Positions 16,970 through 29,409 of a DNA stretch of 64,000 nucleotides are shown here, piece by piece. Within the stretch, counting starts at the first letter, position 1, and every line of letters starts with the position of its first letter. Under the pieces are notes generated by a model. It searched no databases, was not told the origin of the DNA, and saw only the letters and a list, made by a program, of their open reading frames with translations. The DNA is from Paraburkholderia bryophila (GTDB lineage: Bacteria; Pseudomonadota; Gammaproteobacteria; Burkholderiales; Burkholderiaceae), in the NCBI RefSeq assembly GCF_013409255.1, contig NZ_JACCAS010000001.1, positions 3,100,001 through 3,164,000 on the forward strand, in the 5' to 3' direction. Both the position numbers and the translations under genes were made by a program.

Positions 16970-17512
16970 TCAGTATGGTTTGAAGTAGTCGAAGGGTTCG
17001 CGGCAGTCGATGCAGCGGTACAAGGCTTTGCAGGCGGTCGAGCCGAATTGCGCGAGACGCTCGGTATGCGCCGAACCGCAGCGCGGACACGACGGTGTGG
17101 GCAGCGCGCGCGGCACGAAGCGCATCACTTTTTCCTGCGGCCCGGCGGCCGAGCCGCAGTTGCCGGTGGGCGGCGCGATGCCGTAGGCGCGCAGCTTTTC
17201 GCGGGCGTCGGCGGTCATCCAGTCGGTGGTCCAGGCCGGCGCGAGCACGGTGGAGATCCGATACGGCTTCAGTTCCGCGACGTCGAGCGCGTGCGCGACG
17301 TCCTCGGCGATCTGCGACATCGCGGGGCAGCCCGAGTAGGTCGGCGTGATGACGACTTCGAGCGCGCCGTCGGCGGCGCGGCGCACGTCGCGCAGAATGC
17401 CGAGTTCGCGGATCGACACGACCGGAATCTCCGGATCGGGCACCGTTTCGAGCACGGCCCACGCGCGATCGAGCGCGGCGTCGGTGCTGTAAGTGGCTGT
17501 CGAGGTCGTCAT
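16970..17512 (-). CDS. paaD: phenylacetate pathway protein PaaD (Fe-S assembly type)
   Basis: 180 residues. The N-terminal DUF59/MIP18-like domain (about 10-95) reads AWAVLETVPDPEIPVVSI and TPTYSGCPAMSQI, with the family's conserved Cys. A C-terminal zinc-ribbon-like part has CPRCGSAHTE and YRCIDCREPF, two CxxC pairs. PaaD is needed for phenylacetyl-CoA epoxidase activity and is thought to help assemble or insert its Fe-S cluster, though it is not in the purified PaaABCE complex. The gene sits between paaC (42-base gap) and paaE (1-base gap) in the operon. Confidence 0.95.
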   Translation of the reverse strand: MTTSTATYSTDAALDRAWAVLETVPDPEIPVVSIRELGILRDVRRAADGALEVVITPTYSGCPAMSQIAEDVAHALDVAELKPYRISTVLAPAWTTDWMTADAREKLRAYGIAPPTGNCGSAAGPQEKVMRFVPRALPTPSCPRCGSAHTERLAQFGSTACKALYRCIDCREPFDYFKPY

Positions 17513-17554
17513 CGTCGCTTTACCGTTGGGTTAAGTCGCTTGGGTCAAGTCGCG

Positions 17555-18358
17555 TTACCAGGCCGCGCCGGGATGCTGGCGCGCGAGGCTCTGCATTTCG
17601 GCCAGCACGAATCCCATATGCTCGGAATGCTCGCCGTGCTTGCCGGTCGTGATGTGCTTGACCGCTTCGGGCAGGCTCAGCGTGGCTTCGTCGAGCGTGG
17701 CGCGCACGTCGTCGAGCCAGGCGGCTTCGAGATCCGACGTCAGCGGGCCGATGCCGGCCGCAGCGATCGTCTCTTCCACGGCGTCCGCGCTGAAAAACTC
17801 GCGCGTGTACGGCATCAGGTAGTCGAGCGCGGCTTGCGCGCGGCGGTGCGATTCGTCGGTGCCGTCGCCGAAACGGATCAGCCACTCGCTCGCGTGATGC
17901 ACGTGGTAACTGGTTTCCTTGATCGACTTCGCCGCGATCGCGGCCAGTTGCTCGTCCGGGGACGCGGTCAGCGCCGTCCACAGATGCGCCATCAGCGTCG
18001 AATACAGGAAATTGCGCACGATCGTGACGGCGTAATCCTTCTCGGCCTGCGCCGTGCCGCACAGCGGGCCGACATGCGGCAGCTCGGCGAGCGTGTAGTT
18101 GGCGAATTCGCGCTCGGCGCGGAAGTACGCGTAGTCGTCTTCCGTGCGGGTCTTGCCGGTGAGCTGCTGTTCGAGCGACGCGGCGTGCGTGTACAGCAGA
18201 CGCGCCTGGCCGATCAGATCGAGACTCATGTTCGACAGCGCGATGTCCTCTTCGAGGATCGGGCCGTGGCCGCACCATTCGGTATTGCGCTGACCGAGAA
18301 TCAGCGCGGTATCCGCGAGGCGCAGCACGTATTGGAGATGTTGGGGCGTGATGTCCAT
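17555..18358 (-). CDS. paaC: phenylacetyl-CoA epoxidase structural subunit PaaC
   Basis: 267-residue ferritin-like helical protein. In the characterised complex PaaC pairs with the catalytic PaaA and supports it structurally without binding metals. Recognisable segments are LRLADTALILGQRNTEWCG near the N-terminus, EEDIALSNMSLDLIGQARLL, EDDYAYFRAEREFANYTL, and the late HSEHMGFVLAEMQSLARQHP. It follows paaB by eight bases in the operon, so the two are likely translated together. Confidence 0.94.
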   Translation of the reverse strand: MDITPQHLQYVLRLADTALILGQRNTEWCGHGPILEEDIALSNMSLDLIGQARLLYTHAASLEQQLTGKTRTEDDYAYFRAEREFANYTLAELPHVGPLCGTAQAEKDYAVTIVRNFLYSTLMAHLWTALTASPDEQLAAIAAKSIKETSYHVHHASEWLIRFGDGTDESHRRAQAALDYLMPYTREFFSADAVEETIAAAGIGPLTSDLEAAWLDDVRATLDEATLSLPEAVKHITTGKHGEHSEHMGFVLAEMQSLARQHPGAAW

Positions 18359-18366
18359 GGCCGCGC

Positions 18367-18651
18367 TTACATGTGGTTGACTTCGTCGGGGAGCGTGTAG
18401 AACGTCGGATGGCGATAAATCTTGTCGCCTGCCGGTTCGAACAGCTCCGCCTTGTCTGCCGGCGAAGACGCCGTGATCGCCGAAGACGGCACGACCCAGA
18501 TGCTCACGCCTTCCTGGCGGCGCGTGTAGACGTCGCGTGCCATGCGCAGCGCCATCGGCGCGTCGGCGGCGTGCAGGCTGCCGCAGTGTTTATGGTCGAG
18601 TCCCTGCTTGCTGCGCACGAAGACTTCCCAAATCGGCCATTCCTTGTTCAT
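18367..18651 (-). CDS. paaB: phenylacetyl-CoA epoxidase subunit PaaB
   Basis: 94 residues, the normal size of the family. It begins MNKEWPIWEVFVRSKQGLDH with KHCGSLHAADAPMALRMARD following. This small subunit bridges PaaAC units and is essential for the epoxidase although it holds no cofactor. AGGAGATCAGCA precedes the ATG. It lies about 40 bases after paaA and 8 bases before paaC. The C-terminal LPDEVNHM ends as in homologues, so the gene looks intact. Confidence 0.95.
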   Translation of the reverse strand: MNKEWPIWEVFVRSKQGLDHKHCGSLHAADAPMALRMARDVYTRRQEGVSIWVVPSSAITASSPADKAELFEPAGDKIYRHPTFYTLPDEVNHM

Positions 18652-18690
18652 TGCTGATCTCCTGATGCTGTGTCTGGCCTGCCGCGCGAA

Positions 18691-19689
18691 TCAGGCGGCG
18701 TGCTGTTGCGCGCGCTGGCGCTGTTTTTCGGCATGGGCGAGGGCGGCTTCGCGGACCCACGTGCCTTCGTCGTGAGCTTTGACGCGGGTGGCGAGGCGCT
18801 CGCGGTTGCACGGGCCGTCGCCGTTGACGACGCGCCAGAATTCTTCCCAGTCGATGTCGCCGTAATCGTGCTGGCCGCGTGCTTCGTTCCACTTCAGGTC
18901 CGGGTCCGGCAGCGTGACGCCGAGCACCTTGGCCTGGTCGACGGTGGCGTCGACGAATTTCTGCCGCAGATCGTCGTTCGAAATGCGCTTGATGCCCCAT
19001 TTCGACGACTGGTTGCTGTGGATCGAATCCTTGTCGCTCGGGCCGAACATCATCAGCACCGGCCACCACCAGCGGTTCACCGCCTGCTGGACCAGTTCGC
19101 GCTGCGCGTCGGTGCCGGCCATCATCGACATCAGCGCGTCGAAACCCTGGCGCTGATGGAACGACTCTTCCTTGCAGATGCGGATCATCGCGCGGGCGTA
19201 CGGACCGTACGTGCAGCGGCACAGCGGAATCTGGTTCATGATCGCCGCGCCGTCCACCAGCCAGCCGATCACGCCGACGTCCGCCCAGGTGGGCGTCGGG
19301 TAATTGAAGATGCTCGAATATTTGGCTTTGCCCGAGTGCAGCGCGGCGATCAGCTGATCGCGCGAGACGCCGAGCGTTTCCGCCGCGCTATAGAGATAGA
19401 GGCCGTGGCCGGCTTCGTCCTGCACCTTGGCGAGCAGAATCGCCTTGCGCTTCAGGCTGGGCGCGCGCGTGATCCAGTTGCCTTCCGGCAGCATGCCGAC
19501 GATTTCCGAATGCGCGTGCTGCGAGATCTGCCGCACCAGCGTTTTGCGGTAAGCCTCGGGCATCCAGTCCTGAGCTTCGATCTTGCCGTCTGCGGCCATG
19601 ACCGCATCGAATTGCGCCTGCTCGGGCGAACTCGCGCCCGCATCCAGCGGGGCGACATTGCCGGGAATATCCAGGGATTGCGTGTACAT
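18691..19689 (-). CDS. paaA: phenylacetyl-CoA epoxidase catalytic subunit PaaA
   Basis: 332 residues; the di-iron oxygenase subunit that epoxidises the aromatic ring of phenylacetyl-CoA. The helical bundle shows two iron-binding ExxH segments: [20 protein letters not shown] and [18 protein letters not shown]. The frame is open to 19737, but the upstream codons overlap the promoter, and homologues start at [10 protein letters not shown], so I chose 19689. It is the first gene of paaABCDE. Its promoter (TTAACC-N16-TATACT on the minus strand) carries a palindrome in the spacer, indicating repression, probably by the linked TetR protein and relieved by phenylacetyl-CoA (known for the pathway, inferred here). 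Confidence 0.96.
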   Translation of the reverse strand: MYTQSLDIPGNVAPLDAGASSPEQAQFDAVMAADGKIEAQDWMPEAYRKTLVRQISQHAHSEIVGMLPEGNWITRAPSLKRKAILLAKVQDEAGHGLYLYSAAETLGVSRDQLIAALHSGKAKYSSIFNYPTPTWADVGVIGWLVDGAAIMNQIPLCRCTYGPYARAMIRICKEESFHQRQGFDALMSMMAGTDAQRELVQQAVNRWWWPVLMMFGPSDKDSIHSNQSSKWGIKRISNDDLRQKFVDATVDQAKVLGVTLPDPDLKWNEARGQHDYGDIDWEEFWRVVNGDGPCNRERLATRVKAHDEGTWVREAALAHAEKQRQRAQQHAA

Positions 19690-19725
19690 GGGGACGCTCT
19701 CTGCGGAAGTTGTCTGTGTGCGCAC

Positions 19726-19753
19726 AGTATAAGCCAACCGACCGGTCGGTTAA
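19726..19753 (-). promoter_or_regulatory. paaA promoter with TetR-type operator
   Basis: On the minus strand TTAACC, 16 bases and TATACT form a plausible promoter. The perfect palindrome AACCGACCGGTCGGTT (19736-19751) fills its spacer and overlaps the -35 element, ideal for blocking RNA polymerase. A second palindrome, TGTGCGCACA (19717-19726), lies immediately downstream of the -10. Confidence 0.75.
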
Positions 19754-19905
19754 TAAATTTTTTGAGACAGACTGACAGTGTTGATAGGGGGCAAGATTTC
19801 CGTGACGGAGGGCGTTTCGACGGAGCCGATGCCCCGTGCCGACACTTAACCTATAAAATTGTGAATTGGCCGCGATTTGCGGCCTTCCTGCATCCCCCGG
19901 TACTC

Positions 19906-21519
19906 ATGTTACGTCTAAGCGAAATCAAACTCCCGCTCGATCACCCCGATAGCGACCTCGAAGCCGCCGTCCGCGCGCGCCTCGCGGAACTCGGCGTGGG
20001 CGCCGACGGGCTTATCCGGTACACCGTGTTTCGTCGCGCGCACGACGCGCGCAAACGCGCCGACATCAAGCTCACGTACATCGTCGACGTCGAGGTCACG
20101 GATGAGGCCGCCGCGCTCAAGCGGCTCGCCGACGTGCCGCATTGCGGTGTGACGCCTGACATGGCGTACCGGTTCGTCGCCAAGGCGCCGGCGCAACTGA
20201 CCGTGCCGCGGCCGGTGGTGATCGGCATGGGGCCGTGCGGGCTGTTCGCCGGGCTGATTCTGGCGCAAATGGGTTTCCGGCCGATCATTCTCGAGCGCGG
20301 CAAGGCCGTGCGGGAGCGCACCAAAGACACATTCGGGCTGTGGCGCAAGTCGGTGCTCAATCCGGAGTCGAACGTGCAGTTCGGCGAAGGCGGCGCGGGC
20401 ACCTTCTCGGACGGCAAGCTTTACAGCCAGATCAAGGATCCGAAGCATTACGGCCGCAAGGTGCTCGACGAATTCGTCAAGGCCGGTGCGCCGGAAGACA
20501 TTCTGTTCCTGAGCCGGCCGCATATCGGCACGTTCCGGCTGGTCAGCATGGTCGAAAAGATGCGCGCGACCATTCACGAGCTCGGCGGCGAAGTGCGGTT
20601 CGAGACTCGCGTCGACGATATCGAGATCGATCAGGGCAAGGTGCGCGGGTTGAAGCTGTCGACCGGCGAGACGCTACGCTGCGATCATGTGGTGCTGGCG
20701 GTTGGGCACAGCGCGCGCGATACCTTCCAGATGCTGAACGACCGCGGTGTCTATATAGAAGCGAAGCCGTTTTCGCTTGGATTCCGGATCGAGCATCCGC
20801 AGGGTTTGATCGATCGTGCCCGTTTCGGCAAGTTTGCCGGCCATAAGCAGCTGGGCGCCGCCGACTATAAGGTCGTGCATCACAGCAGTAATGGGCGCGC
20901 GGTGTATAGCTTTTGCATGTGTCCGGGCGGCACGGTGGTGGCGGCAACGTCGGAGCCGGGCCGTGTGGTGACGAACGGCATGAGCCAGTATTCGCGGGCG
21001 GAGCGCAATGCGAACGCGGGGATTGTCGTCGGCATTACGCCGGACGATTATCCGGGCGGACCGCTCGCGGGTATCGCTTTCCAGCGGAAGTGGGAAGAGC
21101 GGGCGTTCGAGCTGGGCGGCGGTAACTATATGGCGCCGGGTCAACTGGTCGGCGATTTCATTGCCGGGCGGCCGTCTACGTCGTTGGGTTCGGTGGTGCC
21201 GTCGTATAAGCCTGGCGTGCATCCCACGGATCTCAGCACCGCGCTGCCTGACTACGTGATCGAAGCCATTCGCGAAGCTTTGCCGCAGATGGACAAGAAG
21301 ATCGCCGGCTTTGCGATGCATGACGCCGTGCTGACGGGCGTGGAGACGAGAACGTCGTCGCCGATCCGGGTACGTCGGCGGGATGATTATCAGAGTATGA
21401 ACGTCGAGGGCTTGTATCCGGCGGGTGAGGGCGCGGGGTATGCCGGCGGGATTTATTCGGCCGCGATCGATGGGATCGAGGTGGCTGAGGCGGTGGCGCT
21501 GAAGATGGCGGCTGTTTAA
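19906..21519 (+). CDS. NAD(P)/FAD-dependent oxidoreductase (COG2509-like)
   Basis: 537 residues. An N-terminal segment of about 95 residues precedes the FAD domain. The dinucleotide motif is VVIGMGPCGLFAGLILAQMG near residue 105, with ILERG as the acidic strand end. FGEGGAGTFSDGKLYS follows, a family hallmark. The end of the chain, EGLYPAGEGAGYAGGIYSA, is the second FAD-binding signature. The frame is open back to 18670 because it runs antisense through paaA and paaB; the true start is the ATG at 19906, where the protein family begins (MLRLSEIKLPLD). The substrate is unknown, and the gene is unlinked in direction to the paa operon. Confidence 0.85.
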   Translation: MLRLSEIKLPLDHPDSDLEAAVRARLAELGVGADGLIRYTVFRRAHDARKRADIKLTYIVDVEVTDEAAALKRLADVPHCGVTPDMAYRFVAKAPAQLTVPRPVVIGMGPCGLFAGLILAQMGFRPIILERGKAVRERTKDTFGLWRKSVLNPESNVQFGEGGAGTFSDGKLYSQIKDPKHYGRKVLDEFVKAGAPEDILFLSRPHIGTFRLVSMVEKMRATIHELGGEVRFETRVDDIEIDQGKVRGLKLSTGETLRCDHVVLAVGHSARDTFQMLNDRGVYIEAKPFSLGFRIEHPQGLIDRARFGKFAGHKQLGAADYKVVHHSSNGRAVYSFCMCPGGTVVAATSEPGRVVTNGMSQYSRAERNANAGIVVGITPDDYPGGPLAGIAFQRKWEERAFELGGGNYMAPGQLVGDFIAGRPSTSLGSVVPSYKPGVHPTDLSTALPDYVIEAIREALPQMDKKIAGFAMHDAVLTGVETRTSSPIRVRRRDDYQSMNVEGLYPAGEGAGYAGGIYSAAIDGIEVAEAVALKMAAV

Positions 21520-21621
21520 GGGGAGCGGCGGCTGATATTGAGGGTGAAAGGGTGCGGTTGTGGTTGGGCGGTGAGTTGGTCTTGGCGGGAGGGGATGAGG
21601 TTGGCGTCTGAGACTTGATGG

Positions 21622-21818
21622 CCGACGCCCGACGCCCGACGCCCGACGCCCGACGCCCGACGCCCGACGCCCGACGCGCGACGCCCAAGGCCCAAGGCTC
21701 AGTGCCCAGCCGCTCGACGGCCAGCACCCAGCACCCAGCACCCAGCACCCAGCACCCAGCACCCAGCACCCAGCACCCAGCACCCAGCACCCAGCACCCA
21801 GCACCCAGCACCCAAGGC
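21622..21818. repeat. composite heptanucleotide minisatellite
   Basis: Eight perfect copies of CCGACGC (21622-21677) and one variant GCGACGC, then two CCAAGGC, three degenerate heptads (TCAGTGC, CCAGCCG, CTCGACG), one extra G, then thirteen perfect copies of CCAGCAC (21721-21811) and a final CCAAGGC. It is one continuous seven-base-period array of about 197 bp ending about 60 bp before the SGNH hydrolase start. The 360-bp gap 21520-21879 holds no supported gene. The array probably varies in length by slippage. Confidence 0.93.
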
Positions 21819-21879
21819 TCGCCGCGATCGACCTGGCGTTCGGGCACAATGGACGTTTCGCCTTGAACCGACCATCCGA

Positions 21880-23151
21880 ATGACCCTTCGCACCCTGGCT
21901 GCCGCATGCGGCGCGGCGCTGCTTGCCCAATTCGCTGTTTCCCTCACCGTTTTCGCCGCCGATGCTCCCGCGCACTGGGTCGCCGCTTGGGCGACCGCGC
22001 TGCAGCCGATTCCGCAACGCGTGGACCTGCCGCCTTTGTATCGCGCGCCGGACGTCGCCGGACGCACCGTGCGCCAGATCGTGTATCCGACGCTGTCGGG
22101 ACGGGCCGCGCGAATCCACCTCAGCAACGAGTACGGCAAGACGCCGCTTACGATCGAAGATTTGCGCATTGCCCGCTCGGCAGGCGGCGCGGCCGCGGTT
22201 GCTAATGACGGGGCGCGCGTGACCTTCGGCGGCAAATCTACGGTGAGCATTCCGGCGGGCGGTGAGCTGGATAGCGATCCGGTCACGGTCGACATCGCCG
22301 AAGGTGCGCCTTATGCCATCAGCGCATTCATGGGGCCGGATCAGCGGATCGTGGCGTGGCATCGCGTATCGAGCCAGGTCAATTATGTTTCCGCGCCGGG
22401 CAATCACGCAGCGGACGCTTCCGCCGAAGCGTTTCGCGGGCGGTTCACCCAATATGTGTGGGTGACGGGGCTATCGGTGGAGGCGGCGCCGTCATCGGCC
22501 GCGATCGCCGCCATTGGCGACTCGATCACCGATGGCATGCGCTCCAGCCTGAACCAGAATCACCGCTGGCCGGACGCGTTGGCGCGCCGACTGGCCGGTA
22601 GCAGTGACCGGTCAACGGCGATCGTCAATCTCGGCATCAGCGGCAATCGGCTACTGAGCGACTCGCCTTGCTACGGGGACGCGCTCGCCAAACGCTTCGA
22701 GCACGATGTGCTCGGGCGGCCGGGCGTCAAGACGGCGATCCTGCTGATTGGCATCAACGACATCAATTTCGCCTCGATGCCGGCTCGGAACGGCCTCGAC
22801 TGCGACTTCCCGCACACCTCGGTGACGGCGGCCGATCTGATCGCGGGGTACCAGCGGGTGATTGCCGCGGCGCGGCACGCCGGCGTGAAGGTATTTGGGG
22901 CAACATTGACGCCGGCATCGCTGCCGGCGCAGCGGGAGAGCATCCGACTCGCCGTCAACCAGTGGATTCGGACCAGCCGTGCTTTTGACGGCGTCGTGGA
23001 TTTCGACGCGGCGTTGCGTGACCCGGCGCAGCCGGACCGCCTGCGGCGCAACTTCGACAGTGGCGACCACATCCATCCGAGCGACGCTGGTTATGCGGCA
23101 ATGGCGGACACCGTCCCGCTAGACGCAGTAGTAAATTCCACGCGCAAATGA
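21880..23151 (+). CDS. secreted SGNH/GDSL hydrolase
   Basis: 423 residues with a signal peptide (MTLRTLAAACGAALLAQFAV, cleavage likely after VFAADA). A beta-rich segment of about 170 residues precedes the catalytic domain. SGNH blocks in order: IGDSITDG with the nucleophile Ser215, the Gly block NLGISGNRLL, the Asn block LLIGINDINFA, and the Asp/His block DHIHPSDAGY (Asp396, His399). This is an intact catalytic set for an esterase or carbohydrate de-acylase. The substrate is not evident. The heptad minisatellite directly upstream may affect its promoter spacing. It is followed by the rrn promoter region. Confidence 0.9.
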   Translation: MTLRTLAAACGAALLAQFAVSLTVFAADAPAHWVAAWATALQPIPQRVDLPPLYRAPDVAGRTVRQIVYPTLSGRAARIHLSNEYGKTPLTIEDLRIARSAGGAAAVANDGARVTFGGKSTVSIPAGGELDSDPVTVDIAEGAPYAISAFMGPDQRIVAWHRVSSQVNYVSAPGNHAADASAEAFRGRFTQYVWVTGLSVEAAPSSAAIAAIGDSITDGMRSSLNQNHRWPDALARRLAGSSDRSTAIVNLGISGNRLLSDSPCYGDALAKRFEHDVLGRPGVKTAILLIGINDINFASMPARNGLDCDFPHTSVTAADLIAGYQRVIAAARHAGVKVFGATLTPASLPAQRESIRLAVNQWIRTSRAFDGVVDFDAALRDPAQPDRLRRNFDSGDHIHPSDAGYAAMADTVPLDAVVNSTRK

Positions 23152-23190
23152 GTCATGGGAAGATATTTCCATCGAGGCCTTGTCATGTGG

Positions 23191-23232
23191 CGAATATTCA
23201 CCTAATATTCGCCTCCTCGTTTGAGAACGAGG
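23191..23232. repeat. two small inverted repeats upstream of the rrn promoter
   Basis: CGAATATT, five bases, AATATTCG (23191-23211), and CCTCGTT, TGAG, AACGAGG (23215-23232). The second could be a short terminator-like hairpin for the hydrolase gene but lacks a T-run. The first, AT-rich, lies about 90 bp before the rrn -35 and could be a factor-binding site. Neither assignment is certain. Confidence 0.5.
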
Positions 23233-23295
23233 GCCGCGGCGGAAACCAGCGGCCGTAGCGTCGACAAGGTTTTAAGCGAAAGCGAAAAAATGTTG

Positions 23296-23324
23296 TTGAC
23301 GAAACGAAAAAGAGCCTTCATAAT
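23296..23324 (+). promoter_or_regulatory. rRNA operon promoter
   Basis: TTGACG, 17 bases, CATAAT with an A-rich stretch (GCGAAAGCGAAAAAATG) just upstream that could act as an UP element. It precedes the 16S gene by about 305 bases, typical for rrn P1/P2 spacing. Confidence 0.85.
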
Positions 23325-23630
23325 CTCGTTTCTCTGCTGCAGATGCAGCGACGCAGAACGAAGCGGTACCGGGTAGTTGTGAGGTTGACGACAGCGGTGC
23401 GGGTTCGGTAGTGGATGCGTAATCGATCTTTAAAAATTAACAGCCGATAAGTGTGGGCGCTTGATGCGAGACGCGAGGTGGATCTTTCGGGGTCTGCCGC
23501 AAAGCGAAAGTATCAAGGCTCACACAGTAATGAAAGGAAGGTTTGAGCATCGCAAGATGATCGAACAATTCGTCAGTACGTTGAGTGAGCGACCGGTTCT
23601 TAACGGAACCGAAAAACAGTAACAGGTTTG
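23325..23630 (+). promoter_or_regulatory. rrn leader with boxA-like antitermination element
   Basis: The transcribed leader between the promoter and 16S. The segment TCTTTAAAAATTA at 23427-23439, followed by GTGTGGGCGC, matches the boxA/boxC layout of proteobacterial rrn leaders that load the NusA/B/E/G antitermination complex. The rest of the leader contains no gene. It also forms one half of the 16S processing stem in known operons. Confidence 0.7.
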
Positions 23631-25163
<1,533 letters not shown>

Positions 25164-25225
25164 GAGCTGAACGTGTCGAACGTTGAGCGCTCACGCTTAT
25201 CGGCTGTAAATTCAGACAGACTCAG

Positions 25226-25302
25226 GGGTCTGTAGCTCAGTCGGTTAGAGCACCGTCTTGATAAGGCGGGGGTCGATGGTTCGAATCCATCCAGACCCAC
25301 CA
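25226..25302 (+). tRNA. tRNA-Ile (GAT)
   Basis: 77 bases with encoded CCA. Acceptor GGGTCTG pairs with CAGACCC; the anticodon loop is CTTGATAAG with GAT. It lies in the 16S-23S spacer, as usual for proteobacterial rrn operons. Confidence 0.98.
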
Positions 25303-25361
25303 CTGTTTCTGCGGTGGCTGTGCTAACCGGTTGAAGGCACCCTTGAAGTTCATGTGTGACT

Positions 25362-25437
25362 GGGGGATTAGCTCAGCTGGGAGAGCACCTGCTTTGCAAG
25401 CAGGGGGTCGTCGGTTCGATCCCGTCATCCTCCACCA
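25362..25437 (+). tRNA. tRNA-Ala (TGC)
   Basis: 76 bases with encoded CCA. Acceptor GGGGGAT pairs with ATCCTCC, keeping the G3-U70 wobble that identifies alanine tRNA. Anticodon TGC lies in CTTTGCAAG. It is the second spacer tRNA. Confidence 0.98.
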
Positions 25438-25758
25438 ATCATCAATGCATAGCGTTCTGCGGAAGTACTGCAGAGGGTTGTGCATTGGCGATTGAGCCAG
25501 TCAGAGTGATACGTGGTTATAGCAATCATGATATCGGCTGTCGTTCTTTAACAATCAGGAAGAAGTAGTAAAGAGATTCACGAAAGGCTATCTAGAGATG
25601 GGTAGGCGAGTAGGTGAATCAGGGTTGTGATTGTATCAATGTATGAAAAGGTAATCGAAAGATTGCCTTGGAATACGGCGCAACACGAATACTCAACCTG
25701 TAACGATGTGGCCCGCGCTGCGTTCCGAGTGAACGCGGTGTGAGACACACCCGTTATA
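25438..25758 (+). promoter_or_regulatory. 16S-23S spacer, second part, with boxA
   Basis: GTTCTTTAACAATC at 25543-25556 is a close boxA match, reloading antitermination factors before the 23S gene. The remaining roughly 300 bases hold no gene; they include sequences that flank 23S and should form its processing stem. Confidence 0.75.
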
Positions 25759-28640
<2,882 letters not shown>

Positions 28641-28784
28641 ATAACAGGTGTGTCTCTCTCGACACACGGTTGAGATCAGTGTTGTGCAATACAGGCACAG
28701 CCCAAAGTAATACCGAGAGGCATCCTCTCAACTACTTCTTCCAGATTGGCTGTATTGCCCAAAGGGCAGTGCGGCAACAAGTCA

Positions 28785-28900
28785 TGCCTGATGACCATAG
28801 CGAGTCGGTACCACCCCTTCCCATCCCGAACAGGACCGTGAAACGACTCCACGCCGATGATAGTGCGGATTGCCCGTGTGAAAGTAGGTAATCGTCAGGC
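28785..28900 (+). rRNA. rrf: 5S ribosomal RNA
   Basis: About 116 bases, beginning TGCCTGATGACCATAGCGAG and ending ATCGTCAGGC, complementary ends. It contains the conserved loop CCCATCCCGAACAGG. Last gene of the rrn operon. Confidence 0.95.
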
Positions 28901-28911
28901 TCCCAAGCAGC

Positions 28912-28951
28912 AACGCAGAAACCCCACCCCAAAAGGTGGGGTTTCTGCGTT
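28912..28951 (+). terminator. rrn operon terminator
   Basis: AACGCAGAAACCCCACC, loop CCAAAA, GGTGGGGTTTCTGCGTT: a perfect 17-bp stem right after 5S. The T-run lies inside the descending arm, and the stem ends in GTTTAC. Confidence 0.9.
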
Positions 28952-29011
28952 TACGGCAGCGCTGAACTTACTATAAGTGAGAGCTATGAGTTTGGAACGG
29001 TCAAGCAGGCC

Positions 29012-29040
29012 TTGACAACAAGCGGTTGTTCCCTCATAAT
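29012..29040 (+). promoter_or_regulatory. promoter of the tRNA-Tyr/Gly/Thr-tuf unit
   Basis: TTGACA, 17 bases, CATAAT: near-consensus sigma-70 elements ending 14 bases before tRNA-Tyr. It probably drives tRNA-Tyr, Gly, Thr, tuf and possibly onward to tRNA-Trp, secE and nusG. Confidence 0.88.
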
Positions 29041-29054
29041 CATCAGTTCTCTGC

Positions 29055-29140
29055 GGAGGGGTGCCCGAGTGGCTAAAGGGGGCAGACTGTAAATCTGTTG
29101 GCTTACGCCTACGTTGGTTCGAATCCAACCTCCTCCACCA
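29055..29140 (+). tRNA. tRNA-Tyr (GTA)
   Basis: 86 bases, a long-variable-arm tRNA. Acceptor GGAGGGG pairs with CTCCTCC; anticodon GTA in ACTGTAAAT; CCA encoded. Confidence 0.98.
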
Positions 29141-29181
29141 GAATGCAAGTTGCGGCAGTTGCTGGGAATCGATGAATTCTT

Positions 29182-29255
29182 GCGGGTGTAGCTCAATGGT
29201 AGAGCAGAAGCCTTCCAAGCTTACGACGAGGGTTCGATTCCCTTCACCCGCTCCA
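29182..29255 (+). tRNA. tRNA-Gly (TCC)
   Basis: 74 bases; acceptor GCGGGTG/CACCCGC; anticodon TCC in CTTCCAA; CCA encoded. Confidence 0.98.
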
Positions 29256-29271
29256 GCAACATAGAAGTAGC

Positions 29272-29346
<75 letters not shown>

Positions 29347-29409
29347 GAAGTACTCGGTGATTGTTTGCGCGCGGCGCAACGTACGGATAAATCCTCTTAG
29401 GAGTCGAAA

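Noticed and set aside
18670..19905. Long open frame on the plus strand continuing into the FAD oxidoreductase (949 codons in total)
   Set aside because: The first 412 codons are antisense to paaB and paaA, show Arg/Ala/Val-rich shadow composition and no family resemblance; the real protein starts at 19906.
21622..21818. CRISPR array
   Set aside because: The period is seven bases with no spacers and no cas genes; it is a minisatellite.
21233..22452. Minus-strand frames over the heptads giving a repeated WVLGAGC peptide
   Set aside because: The 21-base codon repeat follows automatically from a heptamer; there is no ribosome site, and the frames overlap two real genes.
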